From Flectobacillus major DSM 103 (lineage in GTDB: Bacteria > Bacteroidota > Bacteroidia > Cytophagales > Spirosomataceae): a stretch of 64,000 bases of DNA. The stretch spans positions 5,001,303 to 5,065,302 of the forward strand of contig NZ_KE386491.1 of the NCBI RefSeq assembly GCF_000427405.1. Direction: 5' to 3'. The position numbers were made by a program, and so were the translations under genes. The notes beneath the pieces are model-generated. The model searched no databases. It was not told the DNA's origin and saw only the letters and a list, made by a program, of their open reading frames with translations. Below are positions 17,161-24,885 of this stretch, in pieces; position 1 is the first letter of the stretch, and the number at the start of each line of letters is the position of its first letter.

Positions 17161-17444
17161 AAACATGGTCATTACCAATTATGGGATAATTTAAAATAGA
17201 GATCTCCTATTTGTGCTTGTCGGGATTCATCAGGTCGTTAAGAGAACATTGAAGAGGCTTACCAATTGCTCAAATGATAGAAATTTAGGGGCTATTCATG
17301 CCAAAGGCGTTCGAAAAACTAATTTCGAACGCCTTTGGCATATTTAATTTCAAAGCATTGTATCTCTACGAGTGAAAATCATATTCAAAAATAATCACTC
17401 ATTCGCTCCATCACCATTCACTCAATTTGGGATGGCTCATGTTT
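17161..17444 (+). mobile_element. Non-autonomous palindromic element, copy A (MITE-like, 284 bp)
   Basis: The ends are imperfect inverted repeats (left AAACATGGTCATTACCAATT, right end reading AAACATGAGCCATCCCAAAT on the other strand). The reverse complement of 43330-43615 aligns along its whole length, with shared blocks such as ATCTCCTATTTGTG, GGGATTCAT, CAATTGCTCAAA, GGGGCTATTCAT and TTCAAAAATAATCACT. A perfect 19-bp hairpin (17298-17316 with 17323-17341, 6-nt loop) lies in the centre. No coding frame is seen. It fills the gap between two convergent genes, 14 bp after one stop and 30 bp before the other. Confidence 0.75.
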
Positions 17445-17474
17445 AATGTCATATTAGTTAAGGTAAATCGTGTG

Positions 17475-18395
17475 TTACTGTACAGTCATAGGTTGGGCTT
17501 GTCGTGCATCCGACTGTGCAAATATTTGATAACCAATGATTTCAAGGTTTTCTTTGCCAGGAAAACTCGATAAGTCATATTGATTTAAGATCATATTGAA
17601 AGTTTGGTCGAAAGAATTAAGCGTAAAATAATTGAATGAGTAGGCTTGTTCGGCACTAAACAAAAGAATAATAGGCATTACCTTATTTTGGGCTTGAGCA
17701 GCCTTTCCTATCCATTTTAGGCGGTCTTTCATGTAGCTCAAAGAAGGAATTGTTTGGTAGGCATGTACCATAATTCTATCAGAGTTTTCTACCAAACCTG
17801 CCGCTTGTGTTGAGTCCTGATTGTTGGGATTTTTGAACCAGCCCATATATTCTTCTGTAGGAATACGTGGGTTTTGGCTATCGCCCCAGGCTTTTATGCC
17901 CTGTAATTGCTTGATATAATTTTTGAAAGTACTGGCTTTATTCCACCATTCAAGCTCAAGGTTGGAATAATTAAATTTTTCGATAGGGTCGGTTCTACTA
18001 GCGTTATAATTATTGACAAGTCCTGTAAAAGCTCCAGCCGAGGCCATACAAGCCGTAATAGTTTCGATACCGTATTGAGTGCGAGCTTTTCTGATAAAGG
18101 CTGCCATTTTAGAATACCCCGACGAATAGGCCAACAGTGTATAAAGGTCGTAGCAAGTGAGTGTTTTAAAATTATTGTATTGGCACCAAGCCAGCATATT
18201 ATTTTCTAATTGTTCATTTCCAACAATATACTTTAAACTATCTAAATACACACCTCGATATAGATTGTCGGATGAAACTCTAAAGTTTTCAACATGCGAC
18301 TTAGGAGTTACTGCTTCCATGAGTTTGTCTTCACTACATTGCATAAATAAGAAAGCAAAAGAAAACAAAAAAATAAAGTATAAGTTCGATTTCAT
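17475..18395 (-). CDS. Lipoprotein with a cryptic TIM-barrel-like fold
   Basis: The 306-residue protein has a lipoprotein signal with Cys20 in FLFMQCSED. I do not recognise a named family. A run of regularly spaced strands suggests an eight-fold barrel: YRGVYLDS, FKTLTCYD, IETITACM, NLELEWW, RIMVHAY, KVMPIILLFSAE, EIIGYQIFA. ELEWW at about residue 145 and the Asp/Glu at strand ends recall glycoside hydrolases such as the GH18-like group, but no DxxDxDxE motif is present. It could be a degenerate or unusual glycosidase, or a binding protein. Element A sits just past its stop codon. Confidence 0.65.
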   Translation of the reverse strand: MKSNLYFIFLFSFAFLFMQCSEDKLMEAVTPKSHVENFRVSSDNLYRGVYLDSLKYIVGNEQLENNMLAWCQYNNFKTLTCYDLYTLLAYSSGYSKMAAFIRKARTQYGIETITACMASAGAFTGLVNNYNASRTDPIEKFNYSNLELEWWNKASTFKNYIKQLQGIKAWGDSQNPRIPTEEYMGWFKNPNNQDSTQAAGLVENSDRIMVHAYQTIPSLSYMKDRLKWIGKAAQAQNKVMPIILLFSAEQAYSFNYFTLNSFDQTFNMILNQYDLSSFPGKENLEIIGYQIFAQSDARQAQPMTVQ

Positions 18396-18703
18396 ATTTG
18401 AGATGTGTTTATTATATAATAGCCTGCTTACAAGAGAAACAGAAATGGAAAAGCCCCTTTTCGTTTTCTCTTATTCTAAAATAGTAGATAAAAACCAATA
18501 AAACAATACATTATTGAATAAAAAAAGGTATGATTGTTTAAAAAACGTTATGAATTTTTTGCACTTTTCTCATAACCCCATGAAAGTGAAATACATAGCT
18601 TTTCAGGCTAAAAGATGTAAATTGTGAAGAATGCACGAAAAATAATGATAAGCGAAGTTTATAGGTGAGATAAATAAAAGAGTGAAATATAAAAAAACAA
18701 AAA
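18396..18703. other. Intergenic gap with no gene seen
   Basis: The region is very AT-rich. It is upstream of the 17475-18395 lipoprotein and ends in the pdhB terminator. I see no gene, RNA or clear promoter. Confidence 0.5.
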
Positions 18704-18733
18704 AAAAGCCCAACATTTTATTGTTGGGCTTTT
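18704..18733 (-). terminator. Terminator of pdhB
   Basis: AAAAGCCCAACA (18704-18715) pairs perfectly with 18722-18733 around a 6-nt loop. On the minus strand it is followed by a T-run, 15 bp after the pdhB stop. Confidence 0.85.
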
Positions 18734-18748
18734 TACGAAAAAAAAAGA

Positions 18749-19732
18749 TTAGTTTTTGTAAAGTACGGCTTTTACAGCTTCAACTGTACGCTGTACACTT
18801 GGCAAAATAGCATCGATAAGGGTTGGAGCATAAGGTAATGGAAGGTCTTTCGAGTTAACACGAATAACCGGAGCATCCAAATAATCAAATGCCCAACGCT
18901 GAACATTGTAGGCAATTTCAGAAGAAAGTGCAGCAATTGGATTTGCTTCTTCTACTACCACACAACGGTTGGTTCTTTTTACTGAAGCTAATACTGTTTC
19001 GTAGTCGATAGGACGTACTGTTCTAAGGTCAATTACTTCGGCATTGATACCTAGTTTAGTTAATTCTGCTACTGCAGGCATTACTACACGAGAAAGCATT
19101 TTTCCAAAAGTAACAATCGTAACATCAGTTCCTTCTTTAACAATACTAGCTTTGCCAATAGGAGTAAGGTATTCGCCATCTGGCACAAGCCCTTTGTCTC
19201 CGTACATCAATTCAGATTCCATGAAGATAACTGGGTCATTATCACGGATAGAGGCTTTCAACAAACCTTTTGCATCGGCAGGGTTTGATGGAACTACTAC
19301 TTTCAAACCTGGCGTGTTAGCAAACCAGTTTTCAAAGTTTGAAGAGTGTTGTGATGATAATTGACCAGCATTTCCTGTTGGGCCACGGAAAACGATTGGA
19401 CAAGAATACTGACCACCAGACATTGACATCATTTTGGCAGCAGAGTTGATCACTTGGTCAATTGCTACTAATGAGAAGTTGAAAGTCATGAATTCTACGA
19501 TAGGACGAAGGCCATTGGCTGCCGCACCTACTGCAATACCCGCAAATCCCAATTCGGCGATTGGTGTGTCAATTACACGGTCTGGACCAAATTCGTCCAA
19601 CATACCTTGCGATACTTTGTAAGCACCATTGTATTCGGCTACTTCTTCACCCAATAAAAATACCGATTGGTCACGACGCATTTCTTCGTTCATGGCTTCA
19701 CGAAGAGCCTCTCTGAATTGTATTTCTCTCAT
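18749..19732 (-). CDS. pdhB: Pyruvate dehydrogenase E1 component, beta subunit
   Basis: The 327-residue protein matches the transketolase-like beta subunit of 2-oxoacid dehydrogenase E1. It starts MREIQFREALREAMNEEMRRD, then FLLGEEVAEYNGAYKVSQG, DTPIAELGFAGIAVGAA, GPTGNAGQLSSQHS, and the C-terminal transketolase domain with DLRTVRPID and VVVEEANP. With the alpha subunit it decarboxylates pyruvate using thiamine diphosphate and acetylates lipoyl E2. The alpha and E2 genes are not in the window, so this is an isolated beta gene, a common arrangement in Bacteroidota. The substrate is taken as pyruvate by similarity; branched-chain oxoacids are the alternative. Confidence 0.93.
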   Translation of the reverse strand: MREIQFREALREAMNEEMRRDQSVFLLGEEVAEYNGAYKVSQGMLDEFGPDRVIDTPIAELGFAGIAVGAAANGLRPIVEFMTFNFSLVAIDQVINSAAKMMSMSGGQYSCPIVFRGPTGNAGQLSSQHSSNFENWFANTPGLKVVVPSNPADAKGLLKASIRDNDPVIFMESELMYGDKGLVPDGEYLTPIGKASIVKEGTDVTIVTFGKMLSRVVMPAVAELTKLGINAEVIDLRTVRPIDYETVLASVKRTNRCVVVEEANPIAALSSEIAYNVQRWAFDYLDAPVIRVNSKDLPLPYAPTLIDAILPSVQRTVEAVKAVLYKN

Positions 19733-20035
19733 TTGTTTAAGATAATTCTAGGATATTTAGGACGCTATGCGTTAAAAGTTAGATATTTAATATCTCATTA
19801 TAAATTGAGTGTAAAATTAGGCAAGAATATTTGAACTGACAACATAGTTTTTCAACTAAACCCACAACATTGATCAAGTTTGTGTAAATAGCCGAAATTT
19901 GCCTGTTTATTTTTCAAGGTTTGGCTTACTTTTTGTGATGTAGTACCTTTTTTTAGTTACAATAAGCTCTTTATGACTTTCTGCGACAATGAAGATAAAC
20001 AAATTAAGTATTTTTGAAAAAAATATATGTTTATT
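19733..20035. other. Divergent promoter region between pdhB and the omega-amidase gene
   Basis: No gene is seen. TATTTTTG (20009-20016) could be the -7 element of the plus-strand gene but has no matching TTG at the right distance. Confidence 0.4.
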
Positions 20036-20809
20036 ATGCAAGACCTGTCTGTCACTCTAATTCAATCCGCATTATACTGGGAAAACCCTACGGCTAATTT
20101 GGCCATGTTCGAGGAAAAAATCGCTCAGATTACAACTCCTACCGATTTGATTGTTTTGCCCGAAATGTTTAGTACGGGATTTACGATGAATACACAAGTG
20201 GCCGAGCCTATGAATTTTACTACATTCAAATGGATGAAACAGCAGGCCAAACAAACAAAGGCTGTGGTGTTGGGAAGTGTTATGATTCATGAAAATGGTA
20301 AAAACTTCAACCGCCTTATTTGGATGCAACCCGATGGTAATTACCAGTATTACGACAAACGACACTTGTTTAGGATGGGGGAAGAGCATCTGTATTTTAC
20401 AGAAGGAAATAGCCGATTGATTACTGAACTGAAAGGCTGGAAAATCTGTCCTTTGATTTGTTATGACTTGCGTTTTCCTGTGTGGGCTCGCAATGTTAAC
20501 CAGGCTTACGATGTGTTGATATATGTAGCTAACTGGCCAGCGGCACGCTCGCACCCTTGGAACACCCTTTTGCTAGCACGTGCTATCGAAAATCAGAGTT
20601 ATACAATAGGGGTAAATCGTGTAGGGACGGATGGCAAGGATTATGCGTTTTCGGGCGATTCGGCTGCGATTAATTATAAAGGAGAGTACCTGTATTACCA
20701 GAAAGACCAAGAGGAGGTGCATACTGTTGTTTTGTCGAAGCAAGATTTAGTGAATTTCAGAATACAATTTCCAGCCTATTTAGATGCCGATTCCTTTGTG
20801 ATACAATAA
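20036..20809 (+). CDS. Carbon-nitrogen hydrolase, omega-amidase (YafV/NIT2-like)
   Basis: Two in-frame ATGs exist (20027 and 20036). The second gives 257 residues starting MQDLSVTLIQ, the normal nitrilase-fold N-terminus. The Glu-Lys-Cys triad is visible in VLPEMFSTGF, YYDKRHLF and PLICYDLRFPVW. Family members with the LRFPVWARN context are YafV-type omega-amidases that hydrolyse alpha-ketoglutaramate or alpha-ketosuccinamate, which are deaminated glutamine and asparagine. It is monocistronic and followed by a strong terminator shared with gmd. Confidence 0.88.
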   Translation: MQDLSVTLIQSALYWENPTANLAMFEEKIAQITTPTDLIVLPEMFSTGFTMNTQVAEPMNFTTFKWMKQQAKQTKAVVLGSVMIHENGKNFNRLIWMQPDGNYQYYDKRHLFRMGEEHLYFTEGNSRLITELKGWKICPLICYDLRFPVWARNVNQAYDVLIYVANWPAARSHPWNTLLLARAIENQSYTIGVNRVGTDGKDYAFSGDSAAINYKGEYLYYQKDQEEVHTVVLSKQDLVNFRIQFPAYLDADSFVIQ

Positions 20810-20813
20810 CGAA

Positions 20814-20846
20814 GAACCCTGCCAATGGCTAACATTGGCAGGGTTC
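20814..20846. terminator. Bidirectional terminator between omega-amidase gene and gmd
   Basis: GAACCCTGCCAATG (20814-20827) pairs perfectly with 20833-20846, a 14-bp stem with a 5-nt loop between convergent genes. Confidence 0.88.
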
Positions 20847-20860
20847 AAAAAATATTATTA

Positions 20861-21925
20861 TTACTTACTAAATAAAGCTACGTCTGCTTGCATCATATCG
20901 TCGACAAGGGCATTGAGGTCATATTTAGGTTTCCAGCCCAGTTTTGTTTGTGATTTGGTGGGGTCTCCAATCAACAATTCTACCTCGGTTGGACGGAAAT
21001 AACGGGGGTCTACAGCCACTACTTCCTTACCTATTTCGATTTGGTAGGCAGGATTATTACAAGCCTTTACCACACCGATTTCGTCGACACCTTCGCCTTT
21101 AAATTCAATTTCAATTCCTACAAACGCAAAAGCCATTCTCACAAATTCTCTGACACGTGTAGTTACACCAGTAGCTATTACATAGTCTTCGGGTTTGTCT
21201 TGTTGCAAAATCAACCACATAGCTTCTACGTAATCTTTGGCATGCCCCCAGTCACGCTGAGCGTCGAGATTCCCCAAATAAAGCTTTTCTTGTTGTTGGA
21301 GGGCAATTTGAGCCACAGCTCTTGTTATTTTACGAGTTACGAAAGTTTCACCTCTTAAAGGCGACTCGTGGTTAAACAAGATACCATTTACGGCAAACAT
21401 ATTGTATGCTTCACGGTAATTAACGGTAATCCAGTAACCATACAATTTAGCGACAGCATACGGCGAGCGAGGGTAAAAAGGGGTTGTTTCCGATTGTGGA
21501 ACTTCCTGTACCAAGCCATAAAGCTCGGATGTAGAAGCTTGGTATATTTTGGTTTTTTCGGTTAAACCAAGCAATCGAACAGCTTCTAAGATTCTTAGTG
21601 TACCGATACCATCAACCTGAGCCGTATATTCGGGTTCGTCGAAAGAAACCTTCACGTGCGACATCGCCCCGAGGTTATAAATTTCGTCGGGTTGTACTTC
21701 TTGAATAATACGAATGATATTGGTAGAATCACTTAAATCTCCATAGTGTAGAATAAACTTTACACCGCTTTCGTGTAAATCTTCGTAAAGATGGTCTATT
21801 CTTTGGGTATTGATTAATGAACTACGGCGTTTGATACCATGTACTTCGTAACCTTTTGATAGGAGTAGCTCCGCCAAATAGGCTCCATCTTGTCCTGTTA
21901 TACCAGTTATAAGGGCTTTTTTCAT
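20861..21925 (-). CDS. gmd: GDP-mannose 4,6-dehydratase
   Basis: The 354-residue extended SDR enzyme converts GDP-mannose to GDP-4-keto-6-deoxymannose, the precursor of GDP-fucose, rhamnose or perosamine sugars. Features are the NAD(P) motif [11 protein letters not shown] (7-17), [27 protein letters not shown], the catalytic STSELYG and [12 protein letters not shown] (YxxxK) motifs, [16 protein letters not shown] and [13 protein letters not shown]. No GDP-fucose synthase (fcl) or glycosyltransferase is adjacent, so the final sugar cannot be told. A strong promoter lies upstream. Confidence 0.96.
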   Translation of the reverse strand: MKKALITGITGQDGAYLAELLLSKGYEVHGIKRRSSLINTQRIDHLYEDLHESGVKFILHYGDLSDSTNIIRIIQEVQPDEIYNLGAMSHVKVSFDEPEYTAQVDGIGTLRILEAVRLLGLTEKTKIYQASTSELYGLVQEVPQSETTPFYPRSPYAVAKLYGYWITVNYREAYNMFAVNGILFNHESPLRGETFVTRKITRAVAQIALQQQEKLYLGNLDAQRDWGHAKDYVEAMWLILQQDKPEDYVIATGVTTRVREFVRMAFAFVGIEIEFKGEGVDEIGVVKACNNPAYQIEIGKEVVAVDPRYFRPTEVELLIGDPTKSQTKLGWKPKYDLNALVDDMMQADVALFSK

Positions 21926-21980
21926 TTATAAATTGTAAAATCGTAATATTAAAGGTCGTATTTGTCATTGATACATTTGA

Positions 21981-22011
21981 CAAAATTAAGAAATCTCCAA
22001 CCTAAACTCAA
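21981..22011 (-). promoter_or_regulatory. gmd promoter
   Basis: On the minus strand TTG (22009-22011) and TAATTTTG (21981-21988) are 20 bp apart, a full match to the Bacteroidota promoter, about 55 bp before the gmd start codon. Confidence 0.7.
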
Positions 22012-22034
22012 ATATATCTATTGCTTCTATTGAA

Positions 22035-22616
22035 TCATTTTACCAACATCCCCTTTTTGATTTCTACTTTGTCGGGCAGAATCATTGCTGCAGGATATAC
22101 ATCTTTGATACTCGTAAAATACCTTTCCGCATCCATTCTATTGAGAAAATCGCCTATTTTGACTTTGTACATAGGTTGCTGGTATATCAAGTAGGGGTAT
22201 ATTTCGGGAAACGATTGATAAGTGTACACTTTAGCATCGTCGGCGGCTTTTCGGTCATTGCCTACATAAATTTGTATCCTAAAACCATTGACAAATTTGA
22301 TATTGCGGTTTCGCATAGCAATAGTATCCAAAATGGGATCGAGTTTTTTATTAATATGCAAAGGAATATCTCGGCTATCAAAATTAACCTTTTGATGGTT
22401 TTTAGTAGTTGTAGCAATTTCTTCGGTATCGTTAAATTTAGGTCGATAATGAGCTAATTTTTCGTCTAAGTAAGGCTCTACATGCTGGGTATTTTCATTT
22501 ATTTTGTCTTTGGTACTGCTAGTTTTGGTGCTAGTATTACTGGTTAGCTGTGGCGAACAAGCCGACACCACCAGCATCAACAAAAAGATATATGAAGTTA
22601 CGTGCAACTGTTTCAT
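22035..22616 (-). CDS. SPOR-domain lipoprotein
   Basis: The 193-residue protein has a lipoprotein signal with the lipobox VSAC (Cys20), a Ser/Thr-rich linker, and a C-terminal SPOR-like domain (about 105-185: FRIQIYVGNDRKAADDAKVYTYQSF, then YKVKIGDFLNRMDAERYFTSI). SPOR domains bind peptidoglycan lacking stem peptides, usually at division sites. The protein is probably anchored in the outer membrane and touches the cell wall. It is divergent from murB, another cell-wall gene, with a shared 163-bp promoter region. Confidence 0.83.
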   Translation of the reverse strand: MKQLHVTSYIFLLMLVVSACSPQLTSNTSTKTSSTKDKINENTQHVEPYLDEKLAHYRPKFNDTEEIATTTKNHQKVNFDSRDIPLHINKKLDPILDTIAMRNRNIKFVNGFRIQIYVGNDRKAADDAKVYTYQSFPEIYPYLIYQQPMYKVKIGDFLNRMDAERYFTSIKDVYPAAMILPDKVEIKKGMLVK

Positions 22617-22691
22617 GATATTGTTCTAAAAAATTTCATGTCTTCAATATAAAGACAAGCACTCGCCAAAGATACAATTTTTACAAAATAA

Positions 22692-22721
22692 TTGAAAAGC
22701 CCTTTACTCATTGTACCTTTG
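22692..22721 (+). promoter_or_regulatory. murB promoter
   Basis: TTG (22692-22694) and TACCTTTG (22714-22721) are 19 bp apart, a perfect Bacteroidota promoter about 58 bp before the murB ATG. Confidence 0.75.
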
Positions 22722-22779
22722 TTGACGGTTTAAATAGCATTTTTAGTACTATCAACTTTTCATCAGTCAAAGCTTTTCA

Positions 22780-23799
22780 ATGGAGATTCAAGAAAACATT
22801 TCTTTACAACCTTATAATACTTTTGGTTTACAGGCTACTGCAAGGTATTTTGTTGAAGTGAATACACTCGAACAATTGGTTACAGTTCTCAAAGATAATA
22901 CATTCCAAAATTTACCACGACTGTTTTTGGGTGGAGGAAGTAATATTTTATTGACCAAAGATTTTGAGGGAATTGTCATCAAAATCAATTTGCAAGGTAT
23001 TGAAAAACAGCAAGAAAACGAGTTGCATGTATGGTTGAAAGCTGGTGCTGGAGTTGTTTGGCATAATTTTGTGCTACATTGTATTGCTCAAAATTGGGCT
23101 GGGGTCGAAAACCTCTCTTTGATTCCGGGTACAGTAGGGGCGGCTCCTATGCAAAATATCGGGGCGTATGGTGTCGAAATAAAAGATGTATTTGACGAGC
23201 TAGAAGCCTTGAATTTAAGTACTTTACAAATAGAAAAGTTTGCTCTCGATGATTGCCAATTTGGTTATCGTGAAAGTGTATTTAAGCATATCTATAAAAA
23301 CCAATATGTTATTCTTTCGGTAACATTTCGCTTGAACAAAACGCCTAATTTTCATATTGAATATGGTGCTATCAAAGATACCATTGCCGAAATGGGAGTT
23401 CAGCAACTCAGTATCAAAGCTATTAGCGATGCGGTAATTCATATTCGCCAAAGTAAATTGCCGAATCCTGCCGAAATTGGTAATTCGGGAAGTTTCTTTA
23501 AAAATCCTGAAATACCTATTGCTCAGTTTCAAGCTCTCAAAGAACGTTTTCCTGCTATGGTATCGTTTCCTAGTATAACCCCCGCTCTTATCAAAGTACC
23601 AGCAGGCTGGCTGATAGAACAAGCTGGTTGGAAGGGCTTCAAAGATGGCCACATTGGGGTTCATGCCAAGCAGGCTTTAGTACTAGTAAACTATGGTGGA
23701 GGTAAGGGCAATGACATCAAGGCTCTTTCCGAAAAAATTCAAGCCTCGGTATTTGAAAAATTTGGTATTTTACTTCACCCCGAAGTGAATTTTATTTAG
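22780..23799 (+). CDS. murB: UDP-N-acetylenolpyruvoylglucosamine reductase
   Basis: The 339-residue FAD enzyme makes UDP-N-acetylmuramate with NADPH, the second committed step of peptidoglycan synthesis. Evidence: the FAD motif GGGSN (51-55), PGTVGAAPMQNIGAYG (116-131), the catalytic Ser237 in GNSGSFFKNP, and the C-terminal Glu335 in HPEVNF. The length and the YREVF-like loop (FGYRESVFKH) are those of the E. coli type I enzyme. It is followed at 47 bp by kdsA and probably co-transcribed with it, pairing cell-wall and LPS precursor synthesis. Confidence 0.95.
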   Translation: MEIQENISLQPYNTFGLQATARYFVEVNTLEQLVTVLKDNTFQNLPRLFLGGGSNILLTKDFEGIVIKINLQGIEKQQENELHVWLKAGAGVVWHNFVLHCIAQNWAGVENLSLIPGTVGAAPMQNIGAYGVEIKDVFDELEALNLSTLQIEKFALDDCQFGYRESVFKHIYKNQYVILSVTFRLNKTPNFHIEYGAIKDTIAEMGVQQLSIKAISDAVIHIRQSKLPNPAEIGNSGSFFKNPEIPIAQFQALKERFPAMVSFPSITPALIKVPAGWLIEQAGWKGFKDGHIGVHAKQALVLVNYGGGKGNDIKALSEKIQASVFEKFGILLHPEVNFI

Positions 23800-23846
23800 C
23801 CTTTTTGGATTGATAATATATAAGCAAAACATAAGACTCATTGATA

Positions 23847-24656
23847 ATGAATATTCCCAAGTTAAAAAACTTAGACAAAAACAATTTCTTTTTAATGGCT
23901 GGTAGCTGTGCTATCGAAAACCGTGACTTAGCTTTTGAAATTGCAGAAAAAGTAAAAACTATTACCGACCAATTTGGTATTCCTTATATTTTCAAAGGTT
24001 CGTACCGTAAGGCCAATCGTACCAAACTCAATTCGTTTACTGGTATTGGCGATATTCCTGCTTTGGAAATATTGAAAGAAGTAGGCGAATATTATGATTT
24101 ACCAACAGTAACGGACATCCACGAGTCGGACGAGGCCGCTATGGCTGCCAAATATGTAGATGTATTACAAATTCCTGCATTTTTATGCCGCCAAACCGAT
24201 TTGTTAGCGGCAGCAGCCCAAACAGGAAAAGCCGTAAATATCAAAAAAGGACAGTTTATGTCGGGGCCGTCGATGGCTTTTGCTGTCGAGAAAATTCTTT
24301 TTGAAAACCCTGAAGCTACTGTATTTTTAACAGATAGAGGTAACTCTTTTGGGTATGGCGATTTGGTAGTGGATTACCGTAACATTCCAGAAATGCAAGC
24401 AATAGGCGTACCTGTGGTAATGGACTGTACGCATTCGCTGCAACAACCTAATCAAGGATCGGGTGTTACAGGTGGAAAGCCTCAGTTGATAGAAACGATT
24501 GCTAAAGCGGCAATTGCAGTAGGTGCAAATGGTCTGTTTATCGAAACTCACCCTAATCCATCTATTGCCAAGTCGGACGGAGCAAATATGCTTCCATTAG
24601 ACAAACTGGAAGGTTTATTGGAAAAATTGGTTAAAATCAGACAAGCTATTGTTTAG
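23847..24656 (+). CDS. kdsA: 3-deoxy-8-phosphooctulonate synthase
   Basis: The ATG at 23847 is preferred to an in-frame TTG at 23841; the product is 269 residues. KdsA condenses phosphoenolpyruvate with arabinose 5-phosphate to Kdo 8-phosphate for the LPS inner core. Motifs include FFLMAGSCAIENRDLAFE, FKGSYRKANRTKLNSFTGIG, VTDIHESDEA, IPAFLCRQTDLL, NIKKGQFMSG and VVMDCTHSLQQPNQ. The Cys of the AGSCAIEN motif, shared across the family, does not by itself decide the metal-dependent class. Close spacing to murB suggests an operon. Confidence 0.95.
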   Translation: MNIPKLKNLDKNNFFLMAGSCAIENRDLAFEIAEKVKTITDQFGIPYIFKGSYRKANRTKLNSFTGIGDIPALEILKEVGEYYDLPTVTDIHESDEAAMAAKYVDVLQIPAFLCRQTDLLAAAAQTGKAVNIKKGQFMSGPSMAFAVEKILFENPEATVFLTDRGNSFGYGDLVVDYRNIPEMQAIGVPVVMDCTHSLQQPNQGSGVTGGKPQLIETIAKAAIAVGANGLFIETHPNPSIAKSDGANMLPLDKLEGLLEKLVKIRQAIV

Positions 24657-24720
24657 TCATATTAGCAATGATGAAGCCTGTACGGATTGCTTAAAAACAG
24701 AATCCGAATAAATCTTTATG

Positions 24721-24764
24721 TTTTCCTATTAGCTAGGGAGGCAATTTGCCAGCTAATAGGAAAA
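24721..24764. other. Hairpin between kdsA and the HhH/barrel gene
   Basis: TTTTCCTATTAGCT (24721-24734) pairs perfectly with 24751-24764, with a further GGCA/TGCC stem inside the loop. It lacks a downstream T-run beyond its own arm. It lies between convergent genes and may act as a bidirectional terminator. Confidence 0.6.
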
Positions 24765-24885
24765 TATTTATGGGTAAAACTGATGTATATTCAACAGTTG
24801 TGGTTTTGGGTAGCGTTATATTTAATAAACCTAAGCCTCAATCGCTTCATAAGCACAATATTTTCTTTCCTAGAAAATAGTATTC

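Noticed and set aside
17161-17444. Remnant of a transposase gene in the repeated element
   Set aside because: All six frames contain early stops in both copies and no DDE-type or IS motif was seen; coding origin is not supported.
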